Notes: generated by a model from the sequence alone, not told the origin. 64,000 bases of DNA from Ferrigenium kumadai (GCF_018324385.1 NZ_AP019536.1:2170001-2234000); one strand, 5' to 3'. Shown: positions 19,353 through 27,755, numbered from the stretch's first letter. Numbers and translations are program-made.

Positions 19353-20315
19353 ATGAACAAAAATAGTGCAATTCAAAGCTTCTCCCCCTTCGCTACGCGA
19401 GCTACTCAGGGCGAACAGTTCGGATACCAACTCAACGAACTCCCGTTCGTCCTGAGTAGCGCGGTTTCTCGCGCGTATCGAAGGATAACGGGAGTTCAAC
19501 TGTCGATCGTACTAGCGCTGGCCCTGATCTCCGGCAGCGCGTGGGCCGCGAACCCGTTCGAGCAGGAACTGTTCAAGGCGCTCAAGCAGGGCGTGCAGGA
19601 AAAAGTGACGGGCAAGTCCGCCGTTTCGGTCGAAGAGGAGACCGCCATCGGGCGCCAGATCGCCGGCAACCTGCTCGGCGCGGCCCCGCTGGTCAAGGAC
19701 GCCAAGCTGCAGAAGTACGTCAACAACGTCGGCCGCTGGGTCGCCGACCAGAGCGAGCGCCCGGATCTCATCTGGCACTTCGGCGTGATCGAGTCGAACG
19801 ACGTCAACGCCTTCGCCGCGCCCGGCGGCTACATCTTCGTCACCAAGGGCCTGTACAAGCTACTGCAGAGCGAGGCCGAACTGGCCGGCGTGCTCGCGCA
19901 CGAAGTCGGCCATGTCATCCGCCAGCACCACCTGAAGATATTGCAGCAGAGCAAGCTGATCGACCTCGGCAGCCAGGCGATCGCGAAGAACGTCAGCGGC
20001 GGCAGCGACCGCGTGCAGAACCTGATCGGCAGCGGCGCGGAGATCGTATCGCGCTCACTCGACAAGGACGCCGAGTTCGAGGCCGACCGCATCGCCGTCG
20101 TGCTCGCCACGCGCGCCGGCTACGATTCCTTCGGCCTGCCCGCCGTACTGCAGCAGATCGGCCATTTCGCCAAGGACGACGGCGACGTCGCGCTGCTGTT
20201 CAAGACCCACCCGCATCCCGACGACCGCCTGGCGAAACTGGGCACCGCGATGGACGACCGCTTCGACGGGGTGAAGGGGAAGACGCTAGAGAAGAGGCTG
20301 TACCGGATCAAGTAG
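19353..20315 (+). CDS. M48 family metalloprotease with unusual N-terminal extension
   Basis: 320 residues. The zinc site HEVGH (in GVLAHEVGHVIRQHH) and the third-ligand Glu region (DKDAEFEADRIAV) are intact, so it should be an active BepA/LoiP-like periplasmic protease. The ATG at 19353 lies 6 bases after AGGAGG, which itself overlaps the SH3 gene stop. Odd: a palindromic repeat sits in frame between the first ten codons and the hydrophobic core LSIVLALALISGSAWA, so the positively charged n-region is about 50 residues long. The mature enzyme starts near AANPFEQ. Export efficiency may be altered; that is inference. Confidence 0.88.
   Translation: MNKNSAIQSFSPFATRATQGEQFGYQLNELPFVLSSAVSRAYRRITGVQLSIVLALALISGSAWAANPFEQELFKALKQGVQEKVTGKSAVSVEEETAIGRQIAGNLLGAAPLVKDAKLQKYVNNVGRWVADQSERPDLIWHFGVIESNDVNAFAAPGGYIFVTKGLYKLLQSEAELAGVLAHEVGHVIRQHHLKILQQSKLIDLGSQAIAKNVSGGSDRVQNLIGSGAEIVSRSLDKDAEFEADRIAVVLATRAGYDSFGLPAVLQQIGHFAKDDGDVALLFKTHPHPDDRLAKLGTAMDDRFDGVKGKTLEKRLYRIK
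19385..19497. repeat. REP-like palindromic repeat pair inserted in the M48 coding region
   Basis: The left half (about 19386-19423) and the right half (19437-19497) are inverted copies of a repeat with core CTTCG-TACGCG...GCTACTCAGG-CGAAC. The right half is bounded by a perfect 11-base inverted repeat, GAACTCCCGTT (19437-19447) and AACGGGAGTTC (19487-19497). Similar palindromes are common between genes in proteobacteria. Here the element is inside a gene and adds codons without breaking the frame. Confidence 0.75.
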
Positions 20316-20378
20316 CCAGTGGGCTTAACGTTCAAATGAGGGGCAGCCCGCTTCTGGGTTCCCCACTCGAATGCAGGT

Positions 20379-21152
20379 TTAGACAACGTTTTGGATGGTG
20401 CGACACTTCGGAAACGCGGAGCACCCCCAAAATTTACTACCTGCCTTATCGCCGCTCTTCACTGTACGCTGAACCATCTCAGCTCCGCACTTGGGACATG
20501 ACCTTGGAGCATCGGGATCCAAGCGATGCCGAACATTTTCCACATGCTCACGATTTGTCGCGAGCGATGGAGCCAATCGGCCGTTGCTGATCGCCGAACA
20601 CACGGCTTCAACTTGGGCGGCAGAAAGAATGGGGCTTGTCTTTGACTTGATGTAGGAGATGTATCTGCCAGCGTAGGCCACATTCTGTGGCATTTTTGTT
20701 TTGAATTCGCTGCCACCTACGAAGACAATGACAGAGTGAAATGTTTCAAAAGGAAGACTGGTCAAGGATTCAAGCGCCTTGATGTGCTTAAAGTTCTGGC
20801 GAAGTGGATTTTGAAACTTGTTAGTAGTTTTGAAGAGTTTCTGTGTCCACATGGCTTGATTTTCATCTCCGAATATCCAGCCACTATAGTTTTTTGTTTC
20901 AACAACGAATACGCCAAATCGTGATACGAATACGTGATCGATTTGCGTCGTTCCGTCCGGTGTTTTTAGCGTTACGTTATGTATCGCTCGGTACTCATTA
21001 GGGGCGAGCAGGAACCTTGCAGATAGCCGGACAAGCAACTCGCCAAAGAACCCTTTGAACCAAGGAGTTTTGGCGATACCCGTCGCAATAAGCAGCGGTA
21101 GTAGCCACCACAGTTGATCTAAGAGAGGTTTCAGTACGGAAGTAAGGTGCAT
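20379..21152 (-). CDS. NERD-domain protein with C-terminal topoisomerase-type zinc finger
   Basis: 257 residues. One N-terminal membrane helix (about 11-26) is followed by a NERD (nuclease-related) domain with the likely active residues Asp72, Glu85 and Lys87 in IDHVFVSRFGVFVVETKN, and a C4 zinc finger like that of topoisomerase I (Cys219, Cys222, Cys244, Cys250). NERD is related to restriction-type nucleases; its cellular role is unsettled. The base composition is visibly more AT-rich than its neighbours, and it lies just past the 3' end of tRNA-Gly, a usual integration point, so lateral transfer is plausible. Confidence 0.85.
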   Translation of the reverse strand: MHLTSVLKPLLDQLWWLLPLLIATGIAKTPWFKGFFGELLVRLSARFLLAPNEYRAIHNVTLKTPDGTTQIDHVFVSRFGVFVVETKNYSGWIFGDENQAMWTQKLFKTTNKFQNPLRQNFKHIKALESLTSLPFETFHSVIVFVGGSEFKTKMPQNVAYAGRYISYIKSKTSPILSAAQVEAVCSAISNGRLAPSLATNREHVENVRHRLDPDAPRSCPKCGAEMVQRTVKSGDKAGSKFWGCSAFPKCRTIQNVV

Positions 21153-21280
21153 GTGAAGTTACCTAACGTAAAGGAGACGGCAAAAACGCCGTAACGGCGA
21201 CCGTACCCGAGCTTTGCCTCGAAAACAATATGCCGAAAGGCCTAGATATTCAGGAAAGATACCGCGAACGCGGCGAGGAA

Positions 21281-21354
21281 TGGAGCGGGTGAACGGGATC
21301 GAACCGTCGTATGCAGCTTGGGAAGCTGCCGTTCTACCATTGAACTACACCCGC
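21281..21354 (-). tRNA. tRNA-Gly (anticodon CCC)
   Basis: 74 nucleotides with encoded CCA. The acceptor stem GCGGGTG pairs with CACCCGC; the anticodon stem GCAGC/GCTGC encloses loop TTCCCAA, giving anticodon CCC; the T arm is CGGTTCGATCCCG. All cloverleaf stems pair. The 128 bases between it and the NERD gene hold no gene. Confidence 0.96.
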
Positions 21355-21412
21355 TTGGTGTAAAATGCGGGCGCATTCTAACACGGCCATCGGCAATTCA
21401 GAGAGTCCCAAA

Positions 21413-21616
21413 GTGATAACGGTCAGCATCAACGGCGCGTCGCGCCAATTCCCCCGAGCCATCAGCATCGCAGAACTCATCGAGGAGATGGGGTTGACGG
21501 GCAAGCGCATCGCGCTGGAGCGCAACGGCGAGATCGTGCCGCGCAGCACCTTCGCGGCGCAGCAGATCGCGGACGGGGACAGGATGGAGATCGTGGTGGC
21601 GGTGGGCGGTGGCTGA
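21413..21616 (+). CDS. thiS: Sulfur carrier protein ThiS
   Basis: 67 residues, normal for ThiS, with the ubiquitin-like fold pattern and a C-terminal VVAVGGG; the terminal Gly is adenylated and thiocarboxylated to carry sulfur for the thiamine thiazole ring. I chose the GTG at 21413 ([12 protein letters not shown]), which matches the usual family start; an in-frame ATG at 21365 would add 16 residues with no similarity to ThiS. It is followed by thiG, but separated from it by 173 bases holding a dispersed repeat. No TPP riboswitch was seen upstream. Confidence 0.9.
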   Translation: MITVSINGASRQFPRAISIAELIEEMGLTGKRIALERNGEIVPRSTFAAQQIADGDRMEIVVAVGGG

Positions 21617-21654
21617 CCGGATGTTGCAAAACTACTGCGGAGACCATCTGCCAT

Positions 21655-21741
21655 GTTGCGCGGTGCTCGCTTCCTCGCCTACCCACAAGGTATGTCTCGA
21701 TCGCTGTGCTCCGTGCGCCTCGCAGCTGGCCTCCTCGCTAC
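21655..21741 (-). repeat. Dispersed 87-bp repeat, copy A (between thiS and thiG)
   Basis: Read on the minus strand, this block runs from GTAGCGAG through GGCGCACGGAGCACAGCGA, CGAGACATACC and GGGTAGGCGAGG to GCGAGCACCGCGCAAC. A second copy in the opposite orientation is at 54463-54549, with the same blocks in the same order. It carries no convincing ORF and splits the thiS-thiG unit. Confidence 0.85.
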
Positions 21742-21789
21742 GTTTTTCAACACCCTGTCCAAAGATTTAACGATTCAGGAAATTTAGAC

Positions 21790-22584
21790 ATGAACGACAA
21801 ACTCATCATCGCGGGCAAGAGCTACAACTCGCGCCTCTTGGTCGGCACCGGCAAGTACAAGGACTTCGCCGAGACGCGCGCGGCACTGGATGCGAGCGGG
21901 GCGGAGATCGTGACGGTGGCGATCCGCCGCACCAACCTCGGCCAGAACGCCAACGAGCCCAACCTGCTCGACGCGGTGCCGATGTCGAAGTTCACTTACC
22001 TGCCGAACACCGCCGGCTGCTACACCGCCGACGATGCGGTGCGCACGCTGCGCCTCGCGCGCGAACTGCTCGACGGCCACTCGCTGGTCAAGCTGGAGGT
22101 GCTGGGCGACCCGCAGTCGCTGTACCCCAACGTGATCGAGACCATCGCCGCGGCGAAGACGCTGGTGGCCGATGGCTTCCAGGTGATGGTGTACACCTCG
22201 GACGATCCCATCGTCGCGAAGCAGCTGGAAGACATCGGCTGCGCGGCGATCATGCCGCTGGCCTCGCTGATCGGTTCGGGCATGGGCATCCTGAACCCGT
22301 GGAACCTGCAACTCATCATGGAGCGCGTGCAGGTGCCGGTGATCGTGGACGCGGGCGTGGGCACCGCATCCGACGCGGCCATCGCGATGGAGTTGGGCTG
22401 CCACGGCGTGCTGATGAACACCGCCATCGCCGCGGCTCAAAATCCGGTGCTGATGGCATCCGCGATGAAGAAGGGCGTGGAAGCCGGACGCGAGGCCTAT
22501 CTGGCCGGACGCATGCCGAAGAAGCTGTACAGCGCCAGCCCGAGCTCGCCGACGGCGGGCATCATCGGCTCGGTGCGCAACTAA
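21790..22584 (+). CDS. thiG: Thiazole synthase
   Basis: 264 residues. It condenses deoxyxylulose 5-phosphate, dehydroglycine and ThiS thiocarboxylate into the thiazole of thiamine. The TIM-barrel motifs are clear: GTGKY near residue 19, the Schiff-base Lys101 in [21 protein letters not shown] and the phosphate-binding [11 protein letters not shown]. The ATG at 21790 has AGGA nine bases upstream. It is followed by trmB after a palindromic spacer, a common betaproteobacterial order. Confidence 0.96.
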   Translation: MNDKLIIAGKSYNSRLLVGTGKYKDFAETRAALDASGAEIVTVAIRRTNLGQNANEPNLLDAVPMSKFTYLPNTAGCYTADDAVRTLRLARELLDGHSLVKLEVLGDPQSLYPNVIETIAAAKTLVADGFQVMVYTSDDPIVAKQLEDIGCAAIMPLASLIGSGMGILNPWNLQLIMERVQVPVIVDAGVGTASDAAIAMELGCHGVLMNTAIAAAQNPVLMASAMKKGVEAGREAYLAGRMPKKLYSASPSSPTAGIIGSVRN

Positions 22585-22592
22585 ACACATCC

Positions 22593-22660
22593 GTAGGGGT
22601 ACGATTCATCGCGCCCTTGTTGTTCGAATAGTTCAAGGGCGCGATGAATCGCGCCCCTAC
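22593..22660. repeat. REP-like hairpin between thiG and trmB
   Basis: A long inverted repeat with arms GTAGGGG-ACGATTCATCGCGCCCTTG and CAAGGGCGCGATGAATCGCGCCCCTAC around a short loop. Only two mismatched positions are seen near the outer end. Part of the same motif (GTAGGGGCGCGATTCAT) recurs at 26987. There is no T run, so it probably stabilises or separates messages rather than terminating transcription. Confidence 0.75.
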
Positions 22661-22667
22661 AATCCAC

Positions 22668-23363
22668 ATGACCGACACCACCGACCTCCGCAACCGCCAC
22701 ATCCGCAGCTTCGTGCTGCGCCAGGGGCATCTCTCGCCCGCGCAACAGCGCGCCGTGGACACGCTGCTGCCGCGCTACGGCATCCCTTACGAGAACAAGC
22801 CGCTGAACCTCGACCAGGCCTTCGGGCGCAGCGCGCCGAAGATACTGGAGATCGGCTTCGGCATGGGCGACAGCACCGCGACCATCGCGCAGGCGCATCC
22901 GGAAAACGATTACCTCTGTCTGGAAGTGCATACGCCGGGCGTGGGCAACCTGCTGAAACTGATCGACGCGCAGCAGATATCCAACATCCGCATCATCCAG
23001 CACGACGCGGTCGAAGTGCTGCGCGACATGATCGCCGACGGCACGCTGGACGGTGTGCACATCTTCTTCCCCGACCCCTGGCACAAGGCGCGCCACAACA
23101 AGCGCCGCCTGATCCAGTCGCCGTTCATCGCGAAGCTGGTGCAGAAAATCAAACCCGGTGGCTACATCCACGCCGCGACCGACTGGCAGGACTACGCCGA
23201 GCAGATATTGCGCGTGTTCAGCGAGGAGCCGCTGTTGGAGAACACTGCAGCGGACTATGCACCGCGCCCCGAATACCGCCCGCTCACCAAGTTCGAACAG
23301 CGCGGTTTGCGCCTCGGACATGGGGTGTGGGACCTGGTGTTTCTGCGGCATTCACCCGATTAA
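22668..23363 (+). CDS. trmB: tRNA (guanine-N7-)-methyltransferase
   Basis: 231 residues. It methylates G46 of tRNA using S-adenosylmethionine. Motif [12 protein letters not shown], the tRNA-binding [15 protein letters not shown] and the end motif TKFEQRG are present. The ATG at 22668 gives [15 protein letters not shown], the normal start; an upstream in-frame ATG at 22644 lies inside the palindromic spacer and is unlikely. Confidence 0.96.
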   Translation: MTDTTDLRNRHIRSFVLRQGHLSPAQQRAVDTLLPRYGIPYENKPLNLDQAFGRSAPKILEIGFGMGDSTATIAQAHPENDYLCLEVHTPGVGNLLKLIDAQQISNIRIIQHDAVEVLRDMIADGTLDGVHIFFPDPWHKARHNKRRLIQSPFIAKLVQKIKPGGYIHAATDWQDYAEQILRVFSEEPLLENTAADYAPRPEYRPLTKFEQRGLRLGHGVWDLVFLRHSPD

Positions 23364-23420
23364 CATTTTCGCTTCCGGCCACTAGAGTGGCATCGTCTAC
23401 ATAGACAAAAGGAGGCAAAA

Positions 23421-23945
23421 ATGAAACCCAGCGTTTTGTTTACGTGTTCCTTGTTATTCATCTCCACTTCCACCCTGGCAGCACCCGACCCGAATCGCTG
23501 CATCCCCGACAGTATGCACTTGAAGGCGTCCGAACGCGGTGCCTACATCAACTCCTGCATGGCACTGGTCAGCGCCCCAGCCAATGTCAAAGAGGAGTTT
23601 GAACGAAACAAGCTTCGTTTCTGCCAGCAGAATGTGAAGAACATGAAGCTGCGGGGGGACACAAAATCCAGTTACCTCAACACCTGCATGAACTCGAACG
23701 AAGCGGAATCTGCCGCAAACGAGGTTGCCACGAAACAGGCGGCTGCCAAAGAGTCCGCGGCGACAAAACAGGCCGCCCTCCCAGCCGGCAAGTGCACCTG
23801 CCCAACTGCCGAGCAAGCCATGAGTTCAGCCCAGAAGCCGGCCATGCACAAGAAAAGGATGAATGTTGCGTGCAAAAAGCCGAACGGAAAAAAAGCAAGG
23901 CATGAGGCGCGTACACAGCCCGCGAGCAGTAGCAGCAAGGCCTAG
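23421..23945 (+). CDS. Secreted PsiF-like protein
   Basis: 174 residues. A signal peptide (LLFISTSTLAA) is followed by two PsiF-type repeats, each a Cys-x-x-x segment then MxLKxxxRxxYINSCM: CIPDSMHLKASERGAYINSCM region (about 27-47) and CQQNVKNMKLRGDTKSSYLNTCM region (about 69-91). A Lys/Ala-rich low-complexity tail contains a CTC pair. A strong AAAGGAGG precedes the ATG. PsiF repeats are known from a phosphate-starvation gene of E. coli; their function is unknown. The tail beyond residue 100 is unlike the short E. coli protein. Confidence 0.7.
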   Translation: MKPSVLFTCSLLFISTSTLAAPDPNRCIPDSMHLKASERGAYINSCMALVSAPANVKEEFERNKLRFCQQNVKNMKLRGDTKSSYLNTCMNSNEAESAANEVATKQAAAKESAATKQAALPAGKCTCPTAEQAMSSAQKPAMHKKRMNVACKKPNGKKARHEARTQPASSSSKA

Positions 23946-24032
23946 CTTTTTCAAAGAGAAAGCGCCGCGACCGCCAGCTTCAGCAGGTTGCGGCGCCCTT
24001 CTCCAGCTCGCCATGTCGCGAGCCCGGCACAC

Positions 24033-25226
24033 TCATTCACGCAAGAATATCTGCAGCAAGTCATTCAGGAAACGCCGCCCCAGCTCGGTCGGCGCGATGC
24101 GCTGCTGATCGCGGACCAACAACCCGCGCCGCTCGGCCTCATCCAGTTCGCGCCGGATGGTAAGCAGCGGCAGGCTGGTGCGCTCCTGGAACAGCGCGCT
24201 GTCGAACCCCTCGTTCAGGCGCAGCGCGTTCATCATGAATTCGAAGCCGAGGTCGGCTGCCGCGACCTCGTGCTCCTCCTGCACCGGCGCTGATCGCGCC
24301 ACCGCATCGAGATAGGCCTGCGGCTGCCTGTGGCGCATCTGGCGCAATACCTTGTCGTGGAAGCTCAACTTGCTGTGTGCACCCGCGCCGATGCCCAGGT
24401 AATCGCCGAACTGCCAGTAATTGAGGTTGTGGCGCGCGCGCTTCTTCGGCTGCGCAAAGGCAGAGGTCTCGTAATGCTCGTAGTCATGAGTTGTGAGCAG
24501 CGCCTCGATGCGCTGCTGCATCTCGCTGCTCGCGTCGTCATCCGGCAGCGGCGGCGGATTGCGATAGAACAGCGTGTTCGGTTCCAGCGTGAGGTGGTAG
24601 CAGGACAGGTGCTGCGGCGCGAACTGCAAGGCACTCTGCACATCCTGCAACGCCTGTTCCAGCGTCTGCTGCGGCAGCGCGTACATCAGGTCGAGGTTGA
24701 TGTTGTCGAAGTGACGCTGCGCGATCTCGATGGCGCGCTTCGCCTCGTCCGCGCTGTGGATGCGCCCCAGCGCCTGCAGATGCGCATCATCGAAGCTCTG
24801 GATTCCCAGCGACAGGCGGTTCACGCCCGCGTCGCGATAGGCCGCGAAGCGCTCCGCTTCTACCGAACCGGGATTCGCCTCCAGCGTGATCTCGGCATCG
24901 AGGTTGAGCGGCAGCAGCATGCGCACCTGGCGCAGTATCTCGGCGACGCTCTCGCCGGATAGCAGGCTGGGCGTGCCGCCGCCGAAGAACACGGTGTATA
25001 TCTTGCGCCCCCATATCTGCGGCAAGGCCAGTTCGATGTCGCGCACCAGCGCCGCAACGTATTCCTTTTCAGGGAACGCATTACGCGCCTCGTGCGAATT
25101 GAAGTCGCAGTAGGGACATTTGCGCACACACCACGGGATGTGGATGTAGAGCGACAGCGGCGGCATCGCCTGGAAATTGACCTCCTGGGATCTGATGCCG
25201 ACGGGATGCAAAAGGTGGATAGTCAT
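24033..25226 (-). CDS. hemW: Radical SAM heme chaperone HemW
   Basis: 397 residues. The SAM iron-sulfur motif CVRKCPYC (Cys33, 37, 40) sits in the segment YIHIPWCVRKCPYCDFNSHE that marks HemW rather than the coproporphyrinogen dehydrogenase HemN. HemW binds heme and inserts it into respiratory enzymes. The start at 25226 gives a 20-residue lead; the ATG at 25166 (MPPLSLYIHIPW) is equally possible. It is the last gene of a leftward operon, 11 bases after the GGDEF gene. Confidence 0.93.
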   Translation of the reverse strand: MTIHLLHPVGIRSQEVNFQAMPPLSLYIHIPWCVRKCPYCDFNSHEARNAFPEKEYVAALVRDIELALPQIWGRKIYTVFFGGGTPSLLSGESVAEILRQVRMLLPLNLDAEITLEANPGSVEAERFAAYRDAGVNRLSLGIQSFDDAHLQALGRIHSADEAKRAIEIAQRHFDNINLDLMYALPQQTLEQALQDVQSALQFAPQHLSCYHLTLEPNTLFYRNPPPLPDDDASSEMQQRIEALLTTHDYEHYETSAFAQPKKRARHNLNYWQFGDYLGIGAGAHSKLSFHDKVLRQMRHRQPQAYLDAVARSAPVQEEHEVAAADLGFEFMMNALRLNEGFDSALFQERTSLPLLTIRRELDEAERRGLLVRDQQRIAPTELGRRFLNDLLQIFLRE

Positions 25227-25237
25227 TGATTAAGGAT

Positions 25238-26338
25238 TCAGCTCTCGCAGGCGGCCAAAGGGCCAGTTTCCGCACAGACCACTCGATTCCGCCCGCCTTC
25301 TTTCGCCCGATATAACGCGGCATCGGCCGAGCTCACCAGCTTCTGAGCGGATGTGCGGTCATCTTCAGACAGCTTTTCGGGCAGCATCGCAACGCCGATG
25401 GAAATGGTTACCGTCAGGCGCTCGCCCGGCAGCGGCTGTAACGGTTGGGCGGCTATCGTGCGTCGGATGCGCTCGGCGACTTCGCATGCGTACCTGTGTG
25501 CAGTGTTCGGCAGCAACACCACGAACTCCTCGCCCCCGTAGCGGGCGACCACGTCGTTGGTACGCAGCAGGGATTTGACCTGCCTCGCCACGCTGCGCAG
25601 CACCTCGTCCCCCGCAAGATGCCTGAGGGTGTCGTTGATGCTCTTGAATTTGTCTATATCGAGGAACATGCAGGCAAGAGGCAGGCGATGGCGCCGCGCA
25701 TGCGCGACTTCGGCATGGCAGCGGGTCTCGAAATAACGGCGATTATGGACGCCGGTCAGGGGATCGGTCAGGCCGGCCAATTTCAGGCGTTCGTGATTGA
25801 GCGCATTTTCCAGGCAGATGGTGAAAATGGCCGCCAGCCTTTCGAGGAAATCGGTGCCGCTGTCGGCAGCGAATCGTTCAGCCTTGCAACTGCCCAGATT
25901 CAGGCTGCCGATCAATTCGTCCTGTCGCATCAATGGCAGCAGGGCCATCGATTGGCATCCGTCCGGCCAAGGGTCGAATATGGCGCCCTGCAGTTCAGGA
26001 TCGAAAGCACCCAGATACGGGCGCACATTGTCGGCGTAAAGTTTTTCGAGCAGGACCAGCCCGGGAACTTCGGCATTCCCCCGTGTTTCTGCCTCCAGGA
26101 AACGCGTGATCTCATATTCCGGATCGGCCAGCACCAGGGTGACCGCGTCGGTGTCGCATGCGGACTTGTAGTCCTGCAGCATCACCTGGATGAGTTCGGT
26201 CAACGAACGTGTGGCGATCAACTGCTTTTCCAGTTGTTCAAGGCGGCGCAATTTCTTTTCGTTCAGGCGCGCCTCATCCAGCAAGGTTTGAAGTTGCCGG
26301 CGCAGGAGCTGGTTTTCGGTTTGCAGATCGTTCGCCAT
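25238..26338 (-). CDS. Diguanylate cyclase with N-terminal GAF/DUF484-like domain
   Basis: 366 residues. An N-terminal coiled coil (residues 5-45) leads to a GAF/DUF484-like sensor domain (about 45-190) and a GGDEF domain (about 195-355). The active-site signature is intact as YGGEEF, and the inhibitory site RTND lies exactly five residues before it, so it should make c-di-GMP under product control. It has no membrane segment, so it is cytoplasmic. It sits inside the rph-rdgB-hemW housekeeping operon, with gaps of 49 and 11 bases. Confidence 0.9.
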   Translation of the reverse strand: MANDLQTENQLLRRQLQTLLDEARLNEKKLRRLEQLEKQLIATRSLTELIQVMLQDYKSACDTDAVTLVLADPEYEITRFLEAETRGNAEVPGLVLLEKLYADNVRPYLGAFDPELQGAIFDPWPDGCQSMALLPLMRQDELIGSLNLGSCKAERFAADSGTDFLERLAAIFTICLENALNHERLKLAGLTDPLTGVHNRRYFETRCHAEVAHARRHRLPLACMFLDIDKFKSINDTLRHLAGDEVLRSVARQVKSLLRTNDVVARYGGEEFVVLLPNTAHRYACEVAERIRRTIAAQPLQPLPGERLTVTISIGVAMLPEKLSEDDRTSAQKLVSSADAALYRAKEGGRNRVVCAETGPLAACES

Positions 26339-26387
26339 CAGGACAATTGCGGCCGGTCAAAAATGTAGTGAGCCATGCTCGGCGCAA

Positions 26388-26981
26388 TCAGCGCACGGTG
26401 CCGAGCCGCTGCAGCAATATCTTCAGCGCCTTCGCGCGATGGCTGAGTTGCGCCTTCTCGTCGCGCGACAGTTCCGCGCTCATCTTGTCGAACTCAGGCA
26501 GCCAGAACAGCGGATCGTAGCCGAAGCCGCCGTCGCCGCGCTCTTCGTGCGCGATCATGCCGTGCCATTCGCCTTCGGCGATGATGGGCTGGGGGTCGTC
26601 GGCGTGACGCACCAGCACCAGCACACAGTAGTAATGGGCGCGGCGGTCGGTGATGCCCTGCATCTCCCTCAGCAGTTTTTCGTTGTTGCGCTGGTCGGAT
26701 TTCGGGTTGTCGCCCGCGTAGCGCGCGGACTGCACGCCGGGCGCACCGCCCAGCGCATCGACGCAGATGCCTGAATCGTCCGCCAGGGCGGGCAGCCCGC
26801 TCGCGCGGCTGGCGTGGCGCGCCTTGGCGAGCGCATTCTCGACGAAAGTGCAGTGCGGTTCATCGGCCTCGGAGATGCCGAGTTGCCCCTGCGTCAGCAC
26901 CTCGATGCCGAGCGGTGCCAGCATGTGCTGGAATTCGCGCAGCTTGCCCGCGTTGTTGGAGGCGATAACGAGTTTTTGCAT
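26388..26981 (-). CDS. rdgB: XTP/dITP diphosphatase (Ham1 family)
   Basis: 197 residues. It cleaves non-canonical purine triphosphates (XTP, dITP, ITP) to keep them out of DNA and RNA. Seen are SNNAGKLREF at residues 8-17, the catalytic LADDSGICVDALGG and FGYDPLFW, followed by the SHRAKAL terminus. It lies 29 bases after rph in the leftward operon. Confidence 0.96.
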   Translation of the reverse strand: MQKLVIASNNAGKLREFQHMLAPLGIEVLTQGQLGISEADEPHCTFVENALAKARHASRASGLPALADDSGICVDALGGAPGVQSARYAGDNPKSDQRNNEKLLREMQGITDRRAHYYCVLVLVRHADDPQPIIAEGEWHGMIAHEERGDGGFGYDPLFWLPEFDKMSAELSRDEKAQLSHRAKALKILLQRLGTVR

Positions 26982-26986
26982 TTTAT

Positions 26987-27007
26987 GTAGGGGCGCGATT
27001 CATACGG
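26987..27007. repeat. Half of the GTAGGGGCGCGATTCAT palindromic motif
   Basis: In the 29-base spacer between rph and rdgB, the motif GTAGGGGCGCGATTCATACGG matches one arm of the thiG-trmB hairpin (22593-22660). The second arm is missing, so it is a remnant. Confidence 0.5.
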
Positions 27008-27010
27008 AGG

Positions 27011-27730
27011 TTAATCCCTCGCCAGCGCCGTGCGCTGCATCTCGACCAGTTGCGAGATGCCGTTCTTCGCCAGTTCGAGCAGCGTGTCCATCTCCTCGCG
27101 CGAGAAGGGATGGCCTTCGGCCGTGCCCTGCACTTCGACGAAGTGGCCGCTGCCCAGCATCACCACGTTCATGTCGGTATCGCAGGCGGAGTCTTCGTCG
27201 TAATCGAGGTCGAGCACCGGTGTGCCTTCGTAGATGCCGACCGAGATGGCGGCGACGAAATCCTTGAGCGGATTCTCTGCCACCAGCCCCTTCTGTATCA
27301 GCCCGGTCACCGCATCGTGCAGCGCGACGAAGGCGCCGGTGATGCTGGCGGTGCGCGTGCCGCCGTCGGCCTGGATCACGTCGCAGTCGAGCTGGATGGT
27401 GCGCTCGCCGAGCTTGCCGAGATCGACCACGGCGCGCAGGCTGCGGCCGATCAGGCGCTGGATCTCCTGGGTGCGGCCGGACTGCTTGCCCTTGGCCGCC
27501 TCGCGCGGCATGCGGCTGCCGGTGGAACGCGGCAGCATGCCGTATTCGGCTGTCACCCAGCCTTCGCCGCTGCCCTTCTTGTGCGGCGGGACCTTCTCGT
27601 CGACGCTGGCGGTGCAGATGACCTTGGTGTCGCCGCACTCGATCAGCACCGAGCCTTCGGCGTGTTTAGTGTAGTTGCGGGTGATGCGGATGGAACGAAG
27701 CTGGTTCGGCTGTCTGGAACTTGGACGCAT
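27011..27730 (-). CDS. rph: Ribonuclease PH
   Basis: 239 residues. A phosphate-dependent 3' exoribonuclease that trims tRNA precursors. Seen are the start RPSNQLRxIRIT-like segment, the PNPase-fold core with [16 protein letters not shown], the phosphate-site [12 protein letters not shown] and the conserved [19 protein letters not shown]. It is full length, with no frameshift like that of E. coli K-12 rph. It lies 25 bases after the PP2C gene. Confidence 0.97.
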   Translation of the reverse strand: MRPSSRQPNQLRSIRITRNYTKHAEGSVLIECGDTKVICTASVDEKVPPHKKGSGEGWVTAEYGMLPRSTGSRMPREAAKGKQSGRTQEIQRLIGRSLRAVVDLGKLGERTIQLDCDVIQADGGTRTASITGAFVALHDAVTGLIQKGLVAENPLKDFVAAISVGIYEGTPVLDLDYDEDSACDTDMNVVMLGSGHFVEVQGTAEGHPFSREEMDTLLELAKNGISQLVEMQRTALARD

Positions 27731-27755
27731 GGTGACTACTCGTGAAAAAGGAAAA

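Noticed and set aside
21355..21412. TPP riboswitch before thiS
   Set aside because: The spacer is under 60 bases and lacks the conserved CTGAGA and ACCTGA..GGATAATGCC elements.
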